Shown here: positions 38,891 to 46,872 of the stretch, in pieces
Position numbering within the stretch: position 1 is the stretch's first letter
How the letters are laid out: each line of letters starts with the position of its first letter
Origin: Stutzerimonas stutzeri
Lineage (GTDB): Bacteria > Pseudomonadota > Gammaproteobacteria > Pseudomonadales > Pseudomonadaceae
Length of the DNA: 64,000 nucleotides
Direction: 5' to 3'
Assembly (NCBI RefSeq): GCF_024448955.1
Contig: NZ_JAMOIH010000009.1
Span: forward strand, 1 to 64,000
Made by a program: the position numbers and the translations under genes
Notes under the pieces: model-generated
Databases searched by the model: none
Seen by the model: only the letters and a program-made list of their open reading frames with translations
Told to the model about the DNA's origin: nothing

Positions 38891-40259
38891 GTTGATGGCG
38901 ATACTGCTGTTCGTCAGCATTTGCGTGGCATTGATGACCGGCTACCCGGTGGCCTTCACCCTGGGTGGCGTCTCGCTGCTGTTCGCCGGCATTGGCGTCC
39001 TCACCGGCACTTTCGATGCCGGCTACCTGAGCGCTTTGCCAAACCGCCTGTTCGGCATCATGAACAACCAGACGATGCTGGCCGTGCCGCTCTTCGTGTT
39101 CATGGGGGTAATGCTGGAAAAAAGCCGAGTGGCCGAAGACCTGCTCGAGTCCATGTCGCGGCTGTTCGGCACCCTGCGTGGCGGCTTGGCGATTTCCGTG
39201 TGCGTGGTGGGCGCACTGCTCGCCGCCAGCACCGGTATCGTCGGCGCTACGGTTGTGACCATGGGTCTGCTGGCGCTGCCAACCATGCTGCGCCGCGGCT
39301 ACGATCCGGCCATCTCCACCGGCACACTCGCCGCCACCGGCACCCTGGGCCAGATCATTCCGCCTTCGATCGTACTGGTACTGCTGGGTGACGTGATGTC
39401 CAGCGCCTATCAGCAGGCGCAGCTGAAGATGGGCATCTTCTCGCCGAAGACCGTCTCGGTCGGCGATCTGTTCATTGGCGCGTTGCTCCCCGGCCTGCTG
39501 CTGGTCGGCCTGTATATCCTCTACATCATCGCCGTTGCCGTGCTGCAGCCGAAGAAGCTTCCGGCCTTGCCGCAGGAAGAACTCGGCCCGATCGAGTGGG
39601 GCAAGCTGATCAACGCGTTGGTGCCTCCGCTGCTGCTGATCAGCGCGGTGCTCGGCTCGATCCTCGCGGGCTACGCAACGCCCACCGAGGCCGCGGCTCT
39701 CGGCGCGCTGGGCGCGATGATTCTGGCCTTCTACAAGGGCAAACTGAATTTCGGCCAGCTGCGCGATGTCGCCTACGGCACCACCGAAATCACCGCAATG
39801 GTGTTTCTGATCCTGATCGGCGCTTCGCTGTTCTCGCTGGTGTTCCGCGGCTTCGGCGGCGAAGCACTGATCGAAGATGTGTTCGCACAGCTGCCAGGCG
39901 GCGTGCTCGGCGCGTTCTTCTTGGTCATGGTGGTGATATTCCTGCTGGGCTTCATCTTAGACTTCATCGAGATCACCTTCGTGGTGGTGCCGATCGTTGG
40001 CCCGGTGCTGCTGGCAATGGGTCTGGATCCGGTGTGGCTCGGCGTGATGATCGCACTGAACCTGCAGACCTCGTTCCTCACTCCGCCCTTCGGTTTCGCC
40101 CTGTTCTACTTGCGCGGCGTGACACCGAAATCAGTGCCCACCAGCACGATTTACAAAGGTGTGGTGCCGTTCATCCTGATCCAGCTGCTGCTGCTGGTGA
40201 TCGCTTACCAGTTCCCCGGATTGGTCACCTGGCTGCCCGAGCAGATTTACGGCAAATAG
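38883..40259 (+). CDS. TRAP transporter large permease (DctM family)
   Basis: A 458-residue polytopic protein with about twelve membrane segments. DctM-type segments include VPLFVFMGVMLEKSRVAEDLL, GIVGATVVTMGLLALPTMLRRGYDP, GTLGQIIPPSIVLVLLGDV and LQTSFLTPPFGFALFYLRG. It is the sodium-coupled transport subunit that works with the small permease and the periplasmic receptor. Translational coupling with the preceding gene is shown by the overlap. Confidence 0.95.
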   Translation: MAELMAILLFVSICVALMTGYPVAFTLGGVSLLFAGIGVLTGTFDAGYLSALPNRLFGIMNNQTMLAVPLFVFMGVMLEKSRVAEDLLESMSRLFGTLRGGLAISVCVVGALLAASTGIVGATVVTMGLLALPTMLRRGYDPAISTGTLAATGTLGQIIPPSIVLVLLGDVMSSAYQQAQLKMGIFSPKTVSVGDLFIGALLPGLLLVGLYILYIIAVAVLQPKKLPALPQEELGPIEWGKLINALVPPLLLISAVLGSILAGYATPTEAAALGALGAMILAFYKGKLNFGQLRDVAYGTTEITAMVFLILIGASLFSLVFRGFGGEALIEDVFAQLPGGVLGAFFLVMVVIFLLGFILDFIEITFVVVPIVGPVLLAMGLDPVWLGVMIALNLQTSFLTPPFGFALFYLRGVTPKSVPTSTIYKGVVPFILIQLLLLVIAYQFPGLVTWLPEQIYGK

Positions 40260-40267
40260 CAGCACGC

Positions 40268-40299
40268 AGACGCCCGTTTCGACGGGCGTCTCGCTTTTC
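40268..40299 (+). terminator. Rho-independent terminator after the TRAP permease genes
   Basis: Arms AGACGCCCGT and ACGGGCGTCT with a TTCG loop, followed by CGCTTTTC, eight bases after the stop. Confidence 0.75.
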
Positions 40300-40352
40300 G
40301 GCTGAGGGTTTAGGCGCGATCATAGGCGCGAAGCCGTCATCGCCGAGCGCCC

Positions 40353-41576
40353 ATGCCTATTCGATTTTCCAGCTACTCGCACCTTTCCGAACGCTTCGAG
40401 CAACTCGACGCGTTCTTGCTGCGACATCAGCCGCTGTGGCAACCGCGACCGTTCACTCAGCACCACCTCGCGTGGGAAACAGATCATCCCGAGCTGGCGC
40501 GCTGGCTACGTGGCCGTTCGCTGGAAGCAGCCGAAGCGGCGCACAACCACCCAGCCGATCTGTCAGCGCCCGCGCCGTTTCCGCAACTGGCCGCACAAGC
40601 CGTTGCGTTGAGCCACGTGGACGAACTGCCTCATGCACCACATCACCCAATCGACTCACGACAATCGGTCGACGTACCCGGGCGCAAATGGCTGCAAATC
40701 CAGGCATTCGGCTCAGCATTGGCGTTCACCGAAGCGCCTCGACACTGGCTCGACTGGTGCGCAGGCAAAGGCCACCTTGGCCGGTGGCTCGCCAGTGCCG
40801 ACGATAGCTTGACCTGTCTGGAATGGGACCCGGCCCTGGTCGCAGCGGGCAATGTGCTCAGCCAGCGGCTGGGCGTGGGTGCGCAGCATTGCCAGCAGGA
40901 CGTGATGAGCGATGGCGCAGCCGCATGGCTCGACCCGACCGTAACCCCCGTGGCGCTGCATGCCTGCGGCGACCTGCACGTACGCTTGATCGACCTGAGC
41001 ATCACCCAGCATTGCCGTCAGCTGGCGATCGCACCCTGCTGCTACAACCGCGTCCAGACCGACCACTATCAGCCGCTGTCGCAACTGGCCGCACGGTCGG
41101 CGCTCACCTTATCGCGCGACGACCTTGGCCTCCCTCTGAGCGAAACGGTGACAGCCGGCGCCCGCGAACGCCGTCAGCGCGACCATTCCATGGCCTGGCG
41201 CCTGGGCTTCGACCTGCTTCAGCGTGAGCTGCGCGGTGAGGACGCTTACCTGCCAACACCGTCACTGCCGACCAGCTGGTTGAAGAAAAGCTTCGAGCAG
41301 TACTGCCGCGATCTGGCAGAGATGAAAGCCCTACCCGAACCGCCCACAATGGACTGGAACGCGCTTGAACGACGCGGCTGGCAGCGCCTTGCGGAAGTAC
41401 GCAACCTGGAACTGCTGCGTGGCCTGTTCCGTCGACCACTGGAACTCTGGCTGCTGCTCGACCGCGCCCTGCTGCTCGCCGAAAACGGCTATGCAGTATG
41501 GCTCGGCACCTTCTGCCCTTCCGAGCTGACCCCGCGCAACCTGATGCTGATTGCAGAGCGGGCCGGTCGCTTGTAG
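40353..41576 (+). CDS. SAM-dependent methyltransferase (Methyltransf_32-like)
   Basis: A 407-residue protein. A Rossmann methyltransferase core lies in the middle: motif I is HWLDWCAGKGHLGRWLA (about residue 130), followed by LTCLEWDPAL. The paired motifs ALHACGDLHVRLID and IAPCCYNRV are typical of the METTL25/RRNAD1-related Methyltransf_32 group. N- and C-terminal extensions are helical. The methyl acceptor is unknown. Its last 20 codons reappear, diverged, about 880 bases downstream at 42428-42490. Confidence 0.8.
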   Translation: MPIRFSSYSHLSERFEQLDAFLLRHQPLWQPRPFTQHHLAWETDHPELARWLRGRSLEAAEAAHNHPADLSAPAPFPQLAAQAVALSHVDELPHAPHHPIDSRQSVDVPGRKWLQIQAFGSALAFTEAPRHWLDWCAGKGHLGRWLASADDSLTCLEWDPALVAAGNVLSQRLGVGAQHCQQDVMSDGAAAWLDPTVTPVALHACGDLHVRLIDLSITQHCRQLAIAPCCYNRVQTDHYQPLSQLAARSALTLSRDDLGLPLSETVTAGARERRQRDHSMAWRLGFDLLQRELRGEDAYLPTPSLPTSWLKKSFEQYCRDLAEMKALPEPPTMDWNALERRGWQRLAEVRNLELLRGLFRRPLELWLLLDRALLLAENGYAVWLGTFCPSELTPRNLMLIAERAGRL

Positions 41577-41719
41577 CCCGAGCGGCATCATGCGAACGTC
41601 CCGCAACATGGGGCTTCCCGATGAACGCAAATAGCTGAGCCTTCGAGTGATCTTGCATCACCCACGCACCTGTCAGCCGGCCCATCAAGCAGACCGGCGT
41701 CGGGAAACCGCTCCGTCGA

Positions 41720-42415
41720 TCAGTAGAAGCCGACGAAGTTGAGGAACCAGCCCTGGTAGCGGTAATCCAGGCGGGTCAGATCGTCGCTGAAGTCGGTGAA
41801 GTTGTAGCCGGCACCGACACGGAAGTTCTCGCCAACGTCGCGGTCGACGCCAACCAGCCAACCCTGGCGAGTACCGCCGTCCTTCACATCCAGCCAGCGG
41901 TACTCGCCCAGCGCGCTCCAGGCACCTTGCAGGCGGTAGCGGCCCTGCACAGCGCTGAAGCGCGCCCGGCTGTCGAACCACTCGCCCTGATCGCGCCCAG
42001 CCCGTGCCTCGCCGAGGCGCTGGGCCATCTTGCCAGCGAATTCCCAGCGCTGGTCGAAGCGGTAGGTGCCTTCGAGCGCGAACACGTGGGAACGCTGGTC
42101 GTACTGCGAGGACGAGTCGATCTGGTCGAGCGTCGAGCGGTCGTACAGATAGGTGTACTTGCCGAGCGCGGCCCAGCGCACGTTGTCCACCGGACGCCAG
42201 GCGAAGCCGACATTGGATTCGATAAAACGCGCGCCCTGCTGGGCATCCAGCTGATCCTGGGTGTCCGAGTAGTTGAGGCGGCCGGCGATGCGCCAGGACT
42301 CGTCCAGCTTGTGCAGCAGGCGGTTGGTCGTCAGCCACTGGCGGCGGCGCTCGGCCCCGGTGTCGCGGCGGAATTCCAGCGCACTGCTCCAGCCAGTGCG
42401 GGGCGAGGTATGCCC
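41720..42415 (-). pseudogene. Truncated outer-membrane beta-barrel protein, C-terminal fragment
   Basis: About 230 codons encode alternating amphipathic strands (LDESWRIAGRLNYSDTQD, VDNVRWAALGKYTYLYDRS, YRLQGAWSALGEYRWLDV, and FRVGAGYNFTDFSDDL) ending in FVGFY, the aromatic C-terminal signature of outer-membrane barrels. There is no signal peptide, no plausible start and no N-terminal region: beyond about 42415 the homology-like sequence stops and a copy of the methyltransferase 3-prime end begins. It looks like the tail of a large surface protein left by a recombination or deletion. Not expected to be functional. Confidence 0.65.
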
Positions 42416-42427
42416 GCCGCGTACGCA

Positions 42428-42490
42428 CCTTTGCCCTTCCGAACTCACGCCGCGCAATCTGATGCTGCGTGCAGCGCTCGAAAGAGCCGC
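42428..42490 (+). pseudogene. Second, diverged copy of the methyltransferase 3-prime end
   Basis: In one plus-strand frame this encodes CPSELTPRNLML followed by RAALERAA, matching the intact gene's CPSELTPRNLMLIAERA at 41515-41565. The DNA is similar but not identical, with several third-position changes. No upstream methyltransferase coding sequence accompanies it. Confidence 0.75.
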
Positions 42491-42536
42491 ACGCAATCAC
42501 CGGATAAAGTCATGCAAAACAACTGCTAACAAACAG

Positions 42537-42564
42537 TTTACTCGCGGCGAGCAATCGCTATAAT
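42537..42564 (+). promoter_or_regulatory. Sigma-70-type promoter of tRNA-Thr
   Basis: A perfect -10 box TATAAT at 42559-42564 and a -35-like TTTACT at 42537-42542, with 16 bases between them. A GC-rich discriminator (GGCGCCC) follows, as usual for stringently controlled stable-RNA promoters. Confidence 0.75.
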
Positions 42565-42579
42565 GGCGCCCATCTTTTA

Positions 42580-42655
<76 letters not shown>

Positions 42656-42662
42656 TACAAAA

Positions 42663-42696
42663 CAAAGGCTTGCAGCAATGCAGGCCTTTGTTTTTT
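42663..42696 (+). terminator. Terminator after tRNA-Thr
   Basis: CAAAGGCTTGCA and TGCAGGCCTTTG form a stem with one mismatch around a GCAA-type loop, followed by six T residues. Confidence 0.85.
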
Positions 42697-42849
42697 CTGT
42701 CGTACGCAAAACGGCGTCGATAAACGGCTAAGCGGAATCATCCCCCGCGCCTCTTCGCTACCGCAGCCGAAACCACAGGTCCGCTCCAGACTTCAGACGA
42801 GGCTCCGCATCGTCGAGATTTGTTGGCAGAGCCCTTGAGGGAATCCCGC

Positions 42850-43287
42850 ATGGAAATCAAGGTTAATTTTCTCGACAACCTTCGGCTTGAAGCCAAGTTC
42901 GATGACTTCACGGTGGTGGCCGATCAACCCATCCGTTACAAAGGCGATGGCTCTGCACCGGGCCCGTTCGATTACTTTCTGGCCTCGTCAGCTTTGTGCG
43001 CAGCTTACTTTGTGAAGTTGTACTGCCAGACGCGCGATATCCCTACGGACAACATCCGCCTTTCCCAGAACAATATTGTTGACCCAGAAAACCGCTACAA
43101 CCAGATTTTCAAGATTCAGGTCGAGTTGCCGGCGGATATTTCCGACAAGGACCGCCAGGGCATTCTGCGTTCCATTGACCGCTGCACCGTAAAAAAGGTG
43201 GTGCAAACCGGACCTGAGTTCGTCATCGAAGAAGTCGACAACCTCGATGCCGACGCCCAGGCGCTGTTGATGCTATACGGACCCTGA
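42850..43287 (+). CDS. OsmC-like domain, first part of an OsmC-YcaO gene
   Basis: A 145-residue reading frame with an OsmC fold: MEIKVNFLDNLRLEAKFDDF, GPFDYFLASSALCAAYFVKLYC (helix with the position of the first OsmC cysteine), then a second Cys region RSIDRCTVKKVVQTG. GAGG lies ten bases before the ATG. The frame stops at TGA (43285-43287) within the sequence CCC TGA C. Immediately after it, the +1 frame continues with DVSTYIAGKDLPLEQTI straight into the YcaO domain. Comparable pseudomonad proteins are, from memory, one OsmC/YcaO polypeptide of about 730 residues. So this is either half of a frameshifted gene or the zero-frame product of a programmed shift. Confidence 0.85.
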   Translation: MEIKVNFLDNLRLEAKFDDFTVVADQPIRYKGDGSAPGPFDYFLASSALCAAYFVKLYCQTRDIPTDNIRLSQNNIVDPENRYNQIFKIQVELPADISDKDRQGILRSIDRCTVKKVVQTGPEFVIEEVDNLDADAQALLMLYGP

Positions 43288-43288
43288 C
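43282..43288 (+). other. Candidate +1 frameshift site CCC TGA C
   Basis: The zero frame reads GGA CCC TGA; slipping one base forward reads CCT GAC GTC. A slip-prone proline codon before a poorly terminating UGA-C resembles the RF2 site (CTT TGA C). No Shine-Dalgarno-like stimulator is evident just upstream, so a simple one-base insertion in the C run is the alternative. Confidence 0.5.
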
Positions 43289-43342
43289 GTCAGCACTTAT
43301 ATCGCTGGCAAGGATCTCCCGCTGGAACAGACCATCGCCAAC

Positions 43343-45067
43343 ATGTCGGCCATTCTGGCGGACCTCGGCATGAAGATCGAGATTGCCTCCTGGCGCAATA
43401 TCGTCCCCAACGTGTGGTCGCTGCACATCCGAGATGCGCAGTCGCCGATGTGCTTCACCAATGGCAAGGGCGCTACGAAAGAAGCCGCCCTGGCCTCGGC
43501 GCTGGGCGAATTCATCGAGCGGCTCAATTGCAATTTCTTTTACAACGATCAGTTCTGGGGCCAAGAGATCGCCGACGCGCCGTTCGTACATTACCCGAAC
43601 GAACGCTGGTTCAAGCCTGGCCGCAACGATGCGCTGCCCGCAGAGATTCTCGACGAGTACTGCCTCAACGTCTACAACCCCGATGGCGAACTGCGTGGGT
43701 CGCACCTGATCGACACCAACTCCGGCAACGAAGCGCGCGGCATCTGCTCGCTGCCCTTCGTACGTCAGTCGGATGGCGAAACCGTGTACTTCCCGTCCAA
43801 CCTCATTGAGAACCTGTACCTCAGCAACGGCATGAGTGCTGGAAATACGTTGGCCGAAGCAAAGGTGCAATGCCTGTCGGAAATCTTCGAGCGTGCGGTA
43901 AAGCGCCAAATCCTTGAAGGCGAACTTGCCCTGCCCGATGTGCCGCAAGAGGTGCTGGCGAAATATCCGGGCATCTTGGCGGGTATCCAGGGCCTGGAAG
44001 AACAGGGCTTTCCAGTGCTGGTGAAGGATGCGTCGCTGGGCGGGGAATTTCCGGTGATGTGCGTCACCTTGATGAACCCGCGTACCGGCGGTGTGTTTGC
44101 CTCGTTCGGCGCGCACCCCAGTTTGGAAGTAGCACTCGAGCGCAGCCTGACGGAGCTGCTGCAAGGCCGCAGTTTTGAAGGGCTGAACGATCTGCCACAG
44201 CCGACTTTCGAAGGCTACGCGTTAACGGAACCGAACAACTTCGTTGAGCACTTCATCGATTCCAGCGGAGTCGTGTCGTGGCGCTTCTTCAGTGCCAAGG
44301 CAGATTTCGAGTTCGTTGAGTGGGATTTTTCGAGCCAGGGCGGCTCCAGTGAAAAAGAAAGCGCCAACGCCGAGGAAGCCGCCACGTTGTTTGGCATTCT
44401 CGAAGCCATGGGCAAGGAAGTGTACATGGCGGTATATGACCAGCTAGGCGCAACCGCTTGCCGTATTCTGGTGCCGGATTATTCGGAGATTTACCCGGTC
44501 GACGATTTGATCTGGGATAACACCAACAAGGCGCTGTTCTTTCGCGAAGACATCCTGAATCTGCATCGCCTGGGCAATGACGAATTGCGTGCACTGGTCG
44601 AGCGATTGGTCGAAAGCGAACTGGATGATTACACCGACATCACTACCTTGATCGGTATCGAGTTTGACGACAACACCGCTTGGGGCCAGCTAACCATCCT
44701 TGAGCTGAAGCTGCTGATCTATCTTGCCCTGCAGCAATACGATGAAGCGAAAGAGCTGGTGGAAACCTTCCTGCAGTTCAACGACAACACCGTCGAACGC
44801 GGCTTGTTCTATCAGGCCGTGAATGTAGTACTTGAAATACAACTGGACGACGAACTTGAGCTGGCCGACTACGAAGTCAACTTCCGCAGAATGTTTGGCA
44901 ATGAGCGGATGGACGCTGCAATCGGTTCGGTGAACGGCAACGTTCGCTTCTTCGGCTTGACGCCGACCAGCATGAAACTGGAAGGCCTCGACAGGCACCT
45001 GCGCTTGATCGAAAGCTACAAGAAGCTGCATAGCGCCCGGGCAAGTGCTGCGGCGCTGGCTCGCTAA
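43343..45067 (+). CDS. YcaO domain protein, second part of the OsmC-YcaO gene
   Basis: At least 574 residues closely resembling E. coli YcaO: FTNGKGATKEAALASALGEF, HYPNERWF, SGNEARGICSLPF, NGMSAGNTLAEAKVQCLSEIFER (ATP-binding region), and FASFGAHPSLEVALERSLTELLQGR. YcaO enzymes activate backbone amides with ATP; the E. coli protein assists RimO in methylthiolation of ribosomal protein S12. The first ATG (43343) has no ribosome site, and the open frame reaches back to 43271 with residues expected of the linker. Independent translation therefore looks poor, and the domain probably depends on reading through the frame change at 43285, giving 738 residues in all. Confidence 0.85.
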   Translation: MSAILADLGMKIEIASWRNIVPNVWSLHIRDAQSPMCFTNGKGATKEAALASALGEFIERLNCNFFYNDQFWGQEIADAPFVHYPNERWFKPGRNDALPAEILDEYCLNVYNPDGELRGSHLIDTNSGNEARGICSLPFVRQSDGETVYFPSNLIENLYLSNGMSAGNTLAEAKVQCLSEIFERAVKRQILEGELALPDVPQEVLAKYPGILAGIQGLEEQGFPVLVKDASLGGEFPVMCVTLMNPRTGGVFASFGAHPSLEVALERSLTELLQGRSFEGLNDLPQPTFEGYALTEPNNFVEHFIDSSGVVSWRFFSAKADFEFVEWDFSSQGGSSEKESANAEEAATLFGILEAMGKEVYMAVYDQLGATACRILVPDYSEIYPVDDLIWDNTNKALFFREDILNLHRLGNDELRALVERLVESELDDYTDITTLIGIEFDDNTAWGQLTILELKLLIYLALQQYDEAKELVETFLQFNDNTVERGLFYQAVNVVLEIQLDDELELADYEVNFRRMFGNERMDAAIGSVNGNVRFFGLTPTSMKLEGLDRHLRLIESYKKLHSARASAAALAR

Positions 45068-45107
45068 CCGCTTGTGGCGCAGTTCATGCACCCTGTTCGT
45101 GTATGAG

Positions 45108-45133
45108 AAAGCCAGGCAGCGCCTGGCTTTTTT
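45108..45133 (+). terminator. Rho-independent terminator after the YcaO part
   Basis: AAAGCCAGGC and GCCTGGCTTT enclose AGC and are followed by TTT, 40 bases after the stop. Confidence 0.85.
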
Positions 45134-45220
45134 GTAGGCCTTCGCCAAGCAGGGCGTGCTTGTGCATCGTAATTGCCCGGCCTGTCAGGCCCGGCATCCG
45201 GCGCCGCAGAGTAGCGATTG

Positions 45221-45958
45221 TCACGGCGCATCGTGAAAGATGATCCCTGTCGCGTAGCGGTTTCCAGAGCGGACCCGGCTGACCCCGTGACGCATCTTGA
45301 CTCGATAAAAGCCCCGTTTTCCAAGAACCGGTCGATGTTGAACGGCAAACACCACAGCGTCTCCTTGTTCGAGGGGGACGACTTCTACGCGCGACTGCAT
45401 CCTGGGACGTTGCTCGGTCAATACGAACTCGCCACCGGTGAAATCAATGCCCGGCCGAGACAGCAAAACCGTGGCCTGCAGAGAAAAGAAGTGCTCTGCA
45501 TAGACGTCCTGATGCAGGCAGTTGTAACCGCCCTGGCCGTACCGCAGTAGCAGAGGCGTAGGCCGCGGCTGTCCAGCAGCGTGGCACCCTGCAACGAAAT
45601 CGGCCAATTCCAGTGGATAACGTACGCAAAGGCGTAATGCCTGATTCCAGCGGTTGGCTATCGGCACTAAACGGGGATAGAGCGCCGCCCTCAGCTGGGA
45701 TATGTACGGCACGAGCGGGTAACCAAAATACTTGTATTCGCCACGGCCAAAACCGTGACGCTGCATGACGACTCGGCTCCGAAAACAGTCGTCACGCTCA
45801 TACAATCCGGCGAGCCACTCGCATTCACTCAGCGACAGTAGGCTACTTAAGACGGTGTGACCGCGCGAATCCAAGTCGTCTATGGCCTGCGGCCAATCGT
45901 AACCACAAAGCCGCTGTGCGATCCTCTCAGCGCTCGAGTCGCCTACTGGGTCAGCCAT
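45221..45958 (-). CDS. 2OG-Fe(II) oxygenase (Oxygenase-NA-like)
   Basis: A 245-residue protein from the ATG at 45958 (AGGGAG eleven bases upstream; an earlier in-frame ATG at 46027 adds 23 residues). The double-stranded beta-helix iron site is visible: NCLHQDVYAEHFF gives the HxD pair and RHGVSRVRSGNRYATGIIFHDA gives the distal His and the Arg for 2-oxoglutarate. The pattern fits the Pfam family described as oxygenases acting on damaged DNA (PF09859), recalled from memory. It converges on the OsmC-YcaO gene. Substrate not proven. Confidence 0.78.
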   Translation of the reverse strand: MADPVGDSSAERIAQRLCGYDWPQAIDDLDSRGHTVLSSLLSLSECEWLAGLYERDDCFRSRVVMQRHGFGRGEYKYFGYPLVPYISQLRAALYPRLVPIANRWNQALRLCVRYPLELADFVAGCHAAGQPRPTPLLLRYGQGGYNCLHQDVYAEHFFSLQATVLLSRPGIDFTGGEFVLTEQRPRMQSRVEVVPLEQGDAVVFAVQHRPVLGKRGFYRVKMRHGVSRVRSGNRYATGIIFHDAP

Positions 45959-46872
45959 TGTTCTGAGTTCTCCCTGCAGAGTGCTCGTCATGTGCAGCCA
46001 AGGCCTGGTCAATTCAACGCTCAGCAACGACGGGGAAACGGCGGTCTTTTCGGCGTAAGGCTTAGATCGCGCTAGTCCACGTTATGCCGGGTTGGCCCTA
46101 GTGTGACCAGGTGCGCCTGCCCCTGTATGCCAGTTCTGGCTTTCGAAGCCGGGCTCGATGATGGCATTGAAAGAGGAAGCAGGTACGAAGCCCGCCGGAA
46201 CGCATAGCCGGCAACGTCGTCAGGATTGCTGTCTGACGCTCCCGGGGGCAACACATACAAAAAAGCCCCGCATCAAACGATGCGGGGCTTTTCTGTTTGG
46301 CGCTGAGTCCTGTTCCTTTTGAGCCGCTCCAAGCGGCGATTCCCTACGCCCATCCAGGCGCTTGCGAGATCCTTCGCGGCAGCTTTGCCGACGGCCCGAA
46401 CGTGGCGGGCCGTGCGCCGTGCTAGGCGATCCATGACGCGTCGAAACGGGTTATGGAGCGGCTAACAAGCGGCGCAGGGTTAAGAGCAGGTGTGATGGCA
46501 AAAGTTCAACTTTTGAAATGAAAAGGCCACCAGGATTAAGCGGCACGATAGGCCAGGGCTCGTCTTTGTGACGGTACCGCTGATCGGGGCGCGCTCCGCA
46601 GGTCGGCGGAATCCTGTTTTTCCAAGCCCGCACGCCCCGCCAGGCGCTTTAGCCCGCACATGCCGCGAATGCTGGGTTCGGTCGGCATAGCCATTGGCCA
46701 GGCAGCAACGGCGCCGAACATTGGTAACGGTCTCGATACATTTCCGTTCCGCACATCACCGGAACATGAGGGGGTTACTGGGGTCAGCTGAGCGTCGCCG
46801 CACTCCAGCGCAACAAACCGGGCATATGACTGCCACCACGGAGCCAGCAGCCTTGAGGAGTTAGGCCATTCG
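45959..46872. other. Gene-poor region before the polysaccharide operon
   Basis: About 900 bases without a convincing protein gene. It should contain the oxygenase and flippase-operon promoters. A strong terminator-like hairpin lies at 46261-46296 with no obvious gene feeding it from either side, so a small RNA is possible. Short frames here show no recognisable protein features. Confidence 0.5.
46261..46296. terminator. Strong bidirectional-type terminator hairpin
   Basis: Perfect 14-base arms AAAAGCCCCGCATC and GATGCGGGGCTTTT with an AAAC loop, preceded by AAA and followed by TTCTGTTT. It has the classical intrinsic terminator form on either strand. Confidence 0.8.

Noticed and set aside
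46072..46260. Small reading frames ending at the 46261 terminator
   Set aside because: No ribosome site, no recognisable domain, atypical composition; a non-coding RNA or plain intergenic sequence explains the stretch equally well.
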